Position numbers and translations under genes: made by a program
The notes under the pieces: generated by a model
Databases searched by the model: none
Seen by the model: the letters and a program-made list of their open reading frames with translations, nothing else
Told to the model about the DNA's origin: nothing
Assembly (NCBI GenBank): GCA_020161965.1
Contig: JAIUNH010000215.1
Location: 1-6,935, forward strand
Length of the DNA stretch: 6,935 nucleotides
DNA from: Pseudomonadota bacterium
Lineage (GTDB): Bacteria > Pseudomonadota > Alphaproteobacteria > CACIAM-22H2
Direction: 5' to 3'
Shown here: piece by piece, positions 5,761 through 6,935 of the stretch
Layout: each line of letters begins with the position of its first letter
How positions within the stretch are numbered: the first letter of the stretch is position 1

Positions 5761-6786
5761 TTATGCCAGCGCCGCCGCGTAGCCCGGCGCGAATTCCGGC
5801 CGCCGCTTGCCCCAGAAGATCGGGTCGAGCGAGACGAGCTTGTCCGCCGCGACCACGCCGGGATCGAGCGCCACGTCGCCGCGCACGGGCGAGTCGAACG
5901 TCTTCTCCATCATGATCTTCTGCACGTCGGCATCGAGCATCGCGTCGATCACCGCATTGGCGAGCGATGCGTTCGGCGCCTTCTCGACCAGCCCCAGGCA
6001 GTTCGGGCTGCCGAACGCGCCGTCCTTGGGCGACGGCAGATCGATCGGCATACCTTGACGCATGCGCGGATAAAGGACCGAGGAGAACAGCCCGACGACA
6101 GCATGCGCCTCACCCTGCTCCAGCAACATGATCGCCTGCGGCGAGGCCGAGAACACGTTCAGCACATTGGGTTTCAGCGCCTTCAGGCGCTTATAGGCGG
6201 CCTCGATCTCGTATTGCGCTTCGGCCAGCGGCTTGCCGGTTTCGACATGTGCCGCCGCCGTCATCATCATCGGCCCTTGCGTCAGCGCATAGGCGGGCAC
6301 GAGCAGCTTGCCCTTGAAGCGATCGGTCCAAATATCGCTCCACGTTTCCAGCGGCGGCTTCACCTTGTCGGTGTTCACGCCGATGGAGAAACGCGCGACT
6401 TTGAGCTGCACCCAAAGCTTGTCGGCAGGCACGCTGCCGGGCAGCAGCTTGGCGAGATTCGGGATCTTCGCGCCATCGAGCGGCGCCAACAGCCCTTCGC
6501 CCATCGCCGTCACCATATCCGTGTCCGGAAACCAGGTGATGGAATGCGTCGGCGCGCTGCGTTGCGCGATCAGCGTCTGGATGTGCTTCACCGAAATCGA
6601 ACCGTCCATGATGATCTTGGCGCCGGTGCGCTTCTCGATGATCGGCTGAACGTCGGTTTCGAACATCTTCGCCTGGGCCGACGGGCCGGCGATGACGATC
6701 TCGCGCGCCTGGGCACGGACCAGCGACGGTGCGGTCAGGGCCGTACCGGCGGCGAGACTGGAGGCGAGAAACTGGCGGCGCTTCAT
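5761..6786 (-). CDS. Periplasmic ABC substrate-binding protein, PotD/FbpA-like
   Basis: A 341-residue secreted binding protein that captures the ligand for the adjacent permeases. The N-terminus KRRQFLASS followed by a hydrophobic stretch and VRAQA is a twin-arginine-type signal (RRxFL) with likely cleavage after A27; Sec export is also possible. The mature domain starts REIVIAGPSAQAK, and the WSDIWTDRFKGKLLVP segment is typical of the PotD/iron-type cluster of binding proteins. Other visible blocks are SITWFPDTDMV, SIGVNTDKVKPP and NVFSASPQAIMLLEQGEAHAVVG. It lacks the YNW-like aromatic motif that usually opens the mature domain of polyamine-binding PotD/PotF, so polyamine is not a safe ligand call. 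The ATG has a strong AGGAG (6793-6797) six bases upstream, consistent with high expression of the binding component. It lies 20 bases after the ATPase stop and one base before the first permease. Confidence 0.9.
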   Translation of the reverse strand: MKRRQFLASSLAAGTALTAPSLVRAQAREIVIAGPSAQAKMFETDVQPIIEKRTGAKIIMDGSISVKHIQTLIAQRSAPTHSITWFPDTDMVTAMGEGLLAPLDGAKIPNLAKLLPGSVPADKLWVQLKVARFSIGVNTDKVKPPLETWSDIWTDRFKGKLLVPAYALTQGPMMMTAAAHVETGKPLAEAQYEIEAAYKRLKALKPNVLNVFSASPQAIMLLEQGEAHAVVGLFSSVLYPRMRQGMPIDLPSPKDGAFGSPNCLGLVEKAPNASLANAVIDAMLDADVQKIMMEKTFDSPVRGDVALDPGVVAADKLVSLDPIFWGKRRPEFAPGYAAALA

Positions 6787-6792
6787 GTCGAA

Positions 6793-6797
6793 CTCCT
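6793..6797 (-). promoter_or_regulatory. Strong Shine-Dalgarno AGGAG for the binding protein
   Basis: AGGAG on the minus strand is six bases before the ATG at 6784-6786, in the 20-base gap after the ATPase stop. It is the best ribosome site in the operon, fitting the usual excess of binding protein over membrane subunits. Confidence 0.75.
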
Positions 6798-6806
6798 GGG
6801 TTGGGA

Positions 6807-6935
6807 TCAGGCCGTTTCGTCGGCCAGGGGGAAAAGCCGGGCGGCGTTCGCCGCCCAGCGGAATCGCATCGTCAGGCCCGGTCCACAGCGATCGGCCGCG
6901 GCGGCGTCGATTTCGGCGATCAAACGATCGCCGCT
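6807..6935 (-). CDS. ABC transporter ATPase, C-terminal end only (cut by window edge)
   Basis: Reading leftward from the edge there are 42 codons and a TGA at 6807-6809. The peptide begins SGDRLIAEIDAAAADRCGPG and continues LTMRFRWAANAARLFPLAD. This is the pattern of the C-terminal TOBE-type beta domain of PotA/FbpC-type importer ATPases, where a glycine is followed by a short strand, W, and a (L/V)(F/L)P-like end. Walker motifs lie outside the window, so the assignment rests on this tail and on position: first in line before the binding protein and two permeases, completing a four-component importer. It would be cytoplasmic and power the two permeases. No other gene type fits the location better, but the fragment alone is weak evidence. 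Confidence 0.75.
   Translation of the reverse strand, partial: SGDRLIAEIDAAAADRCGPGLTMRFRWAANAARLFPLADETA
6839..6856 (-). terminator. GC hairpin with short U-run at the ATPase 3' end (attenuator-like)
   Basis: On the minus strand GGGCGGC pairs perfectly with GCCGCCC around GAAC, followed by GGCTTTTCCCC. This resembles a short intrinsic terminator with a four-T run, but it lies inside the ATPase coding sequence, about 30 bases before its stop and upstream of the binding-protein gene. It could cause partial termination or simply reflect G/C-rich codons. Confidence 0.25.

Noticed and set aside
5761..6935. Firm assignment of the importer to spermidine/putrescine
   Set aside because: Overall family resemblance only; the binding protein lacks the polyamine-type aromatic motif and the ATPase is almost entirely outside the window.
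1..6935. Mobile elements, CRISPR arrays, tRNA/rRNA genes, riboswitches or a defence system
   Set aside because: I looked for direct repeats, transposase or nuclease motifs, cloverleaf-like sequences and long structured leaders and saw none; coding density leaves no room for them.

Overview
The window is G+C-rich, gene-dense bacterial chromosome encoding ordinary metabolism. There are seven protein genes (one cut at each window edge, five complete) and no gene-free stretch longer than about 112 bases. The base composition, heavy use of G/C at third codon positions, very frequent CGATCG, and the family mix (IlvD/Edd sugar-acid dehydratase, Ldh-family oxidoreductase, PotABCD-type ABC importer) suggest an alphaproteobacterium, perhaps of the Rhodospirillales or Hyphomicrobiales. 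That placement is inference; no rRNA, tRNA or other marker gene is present.

Left block, minus strand (1-2397): the N-terminal two thirds of a classical TalB-type transaldolase, preceded by a complete IlvD/Edd-family dehydratase of the sugar-acid (aldonate) type. They point the same way and are separated by 83 bases that hold a perfect 9-bp hairpin. The dehydratase is divergent from a plus-strand Ldh-family (PF02615-like) oxidoreductase at 2510-3574. The 112 bases between their start codons carry three separate palindromes and are the likely shared control region. A dehydratase making 2-keto-3-deoxy acids beside an NAD(P)-dependent 2-hydroxy/2-oxo acid oxidoreductase suggests a small sugar-acid or hydroxy-acid catabolic locus, with transaldolase supplying pentose-phosphate links.

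Right block, minus strand (3578-6935): a compact operon read right to left. It contains the C-terminal end of an ABC ATPase (TOBE-like tail), a periplasmic substrate-binding protein with a twin-arginine-type signal, two six-helix permeases, and a small zinc-dependent deaminase of the guanine/nucleoside deaminase fold. Gaps are 20, 1, -4 (ATGA overlap) and 14 bases, so one transcript is likely. The importer resembles polyamine/iron-type (PotABCD-like) systems, but the binding protein lacks the usual aromatic YNW-type start of the mature domain. The co-transcribed deaminase suggests, without proving, that the imported compound carries an amino group on a heterocycle. The deaminase ends tail to tail with the Ldh-family gene, only 3 bases apart.

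I found no mobile element, CRISPR, RNA gene or clearly novel system. The best leads are the transporter-deaminase coupling (including an HGE zinc motif in place of the usual HAE) and the palindrome-rich divergent promoter region.
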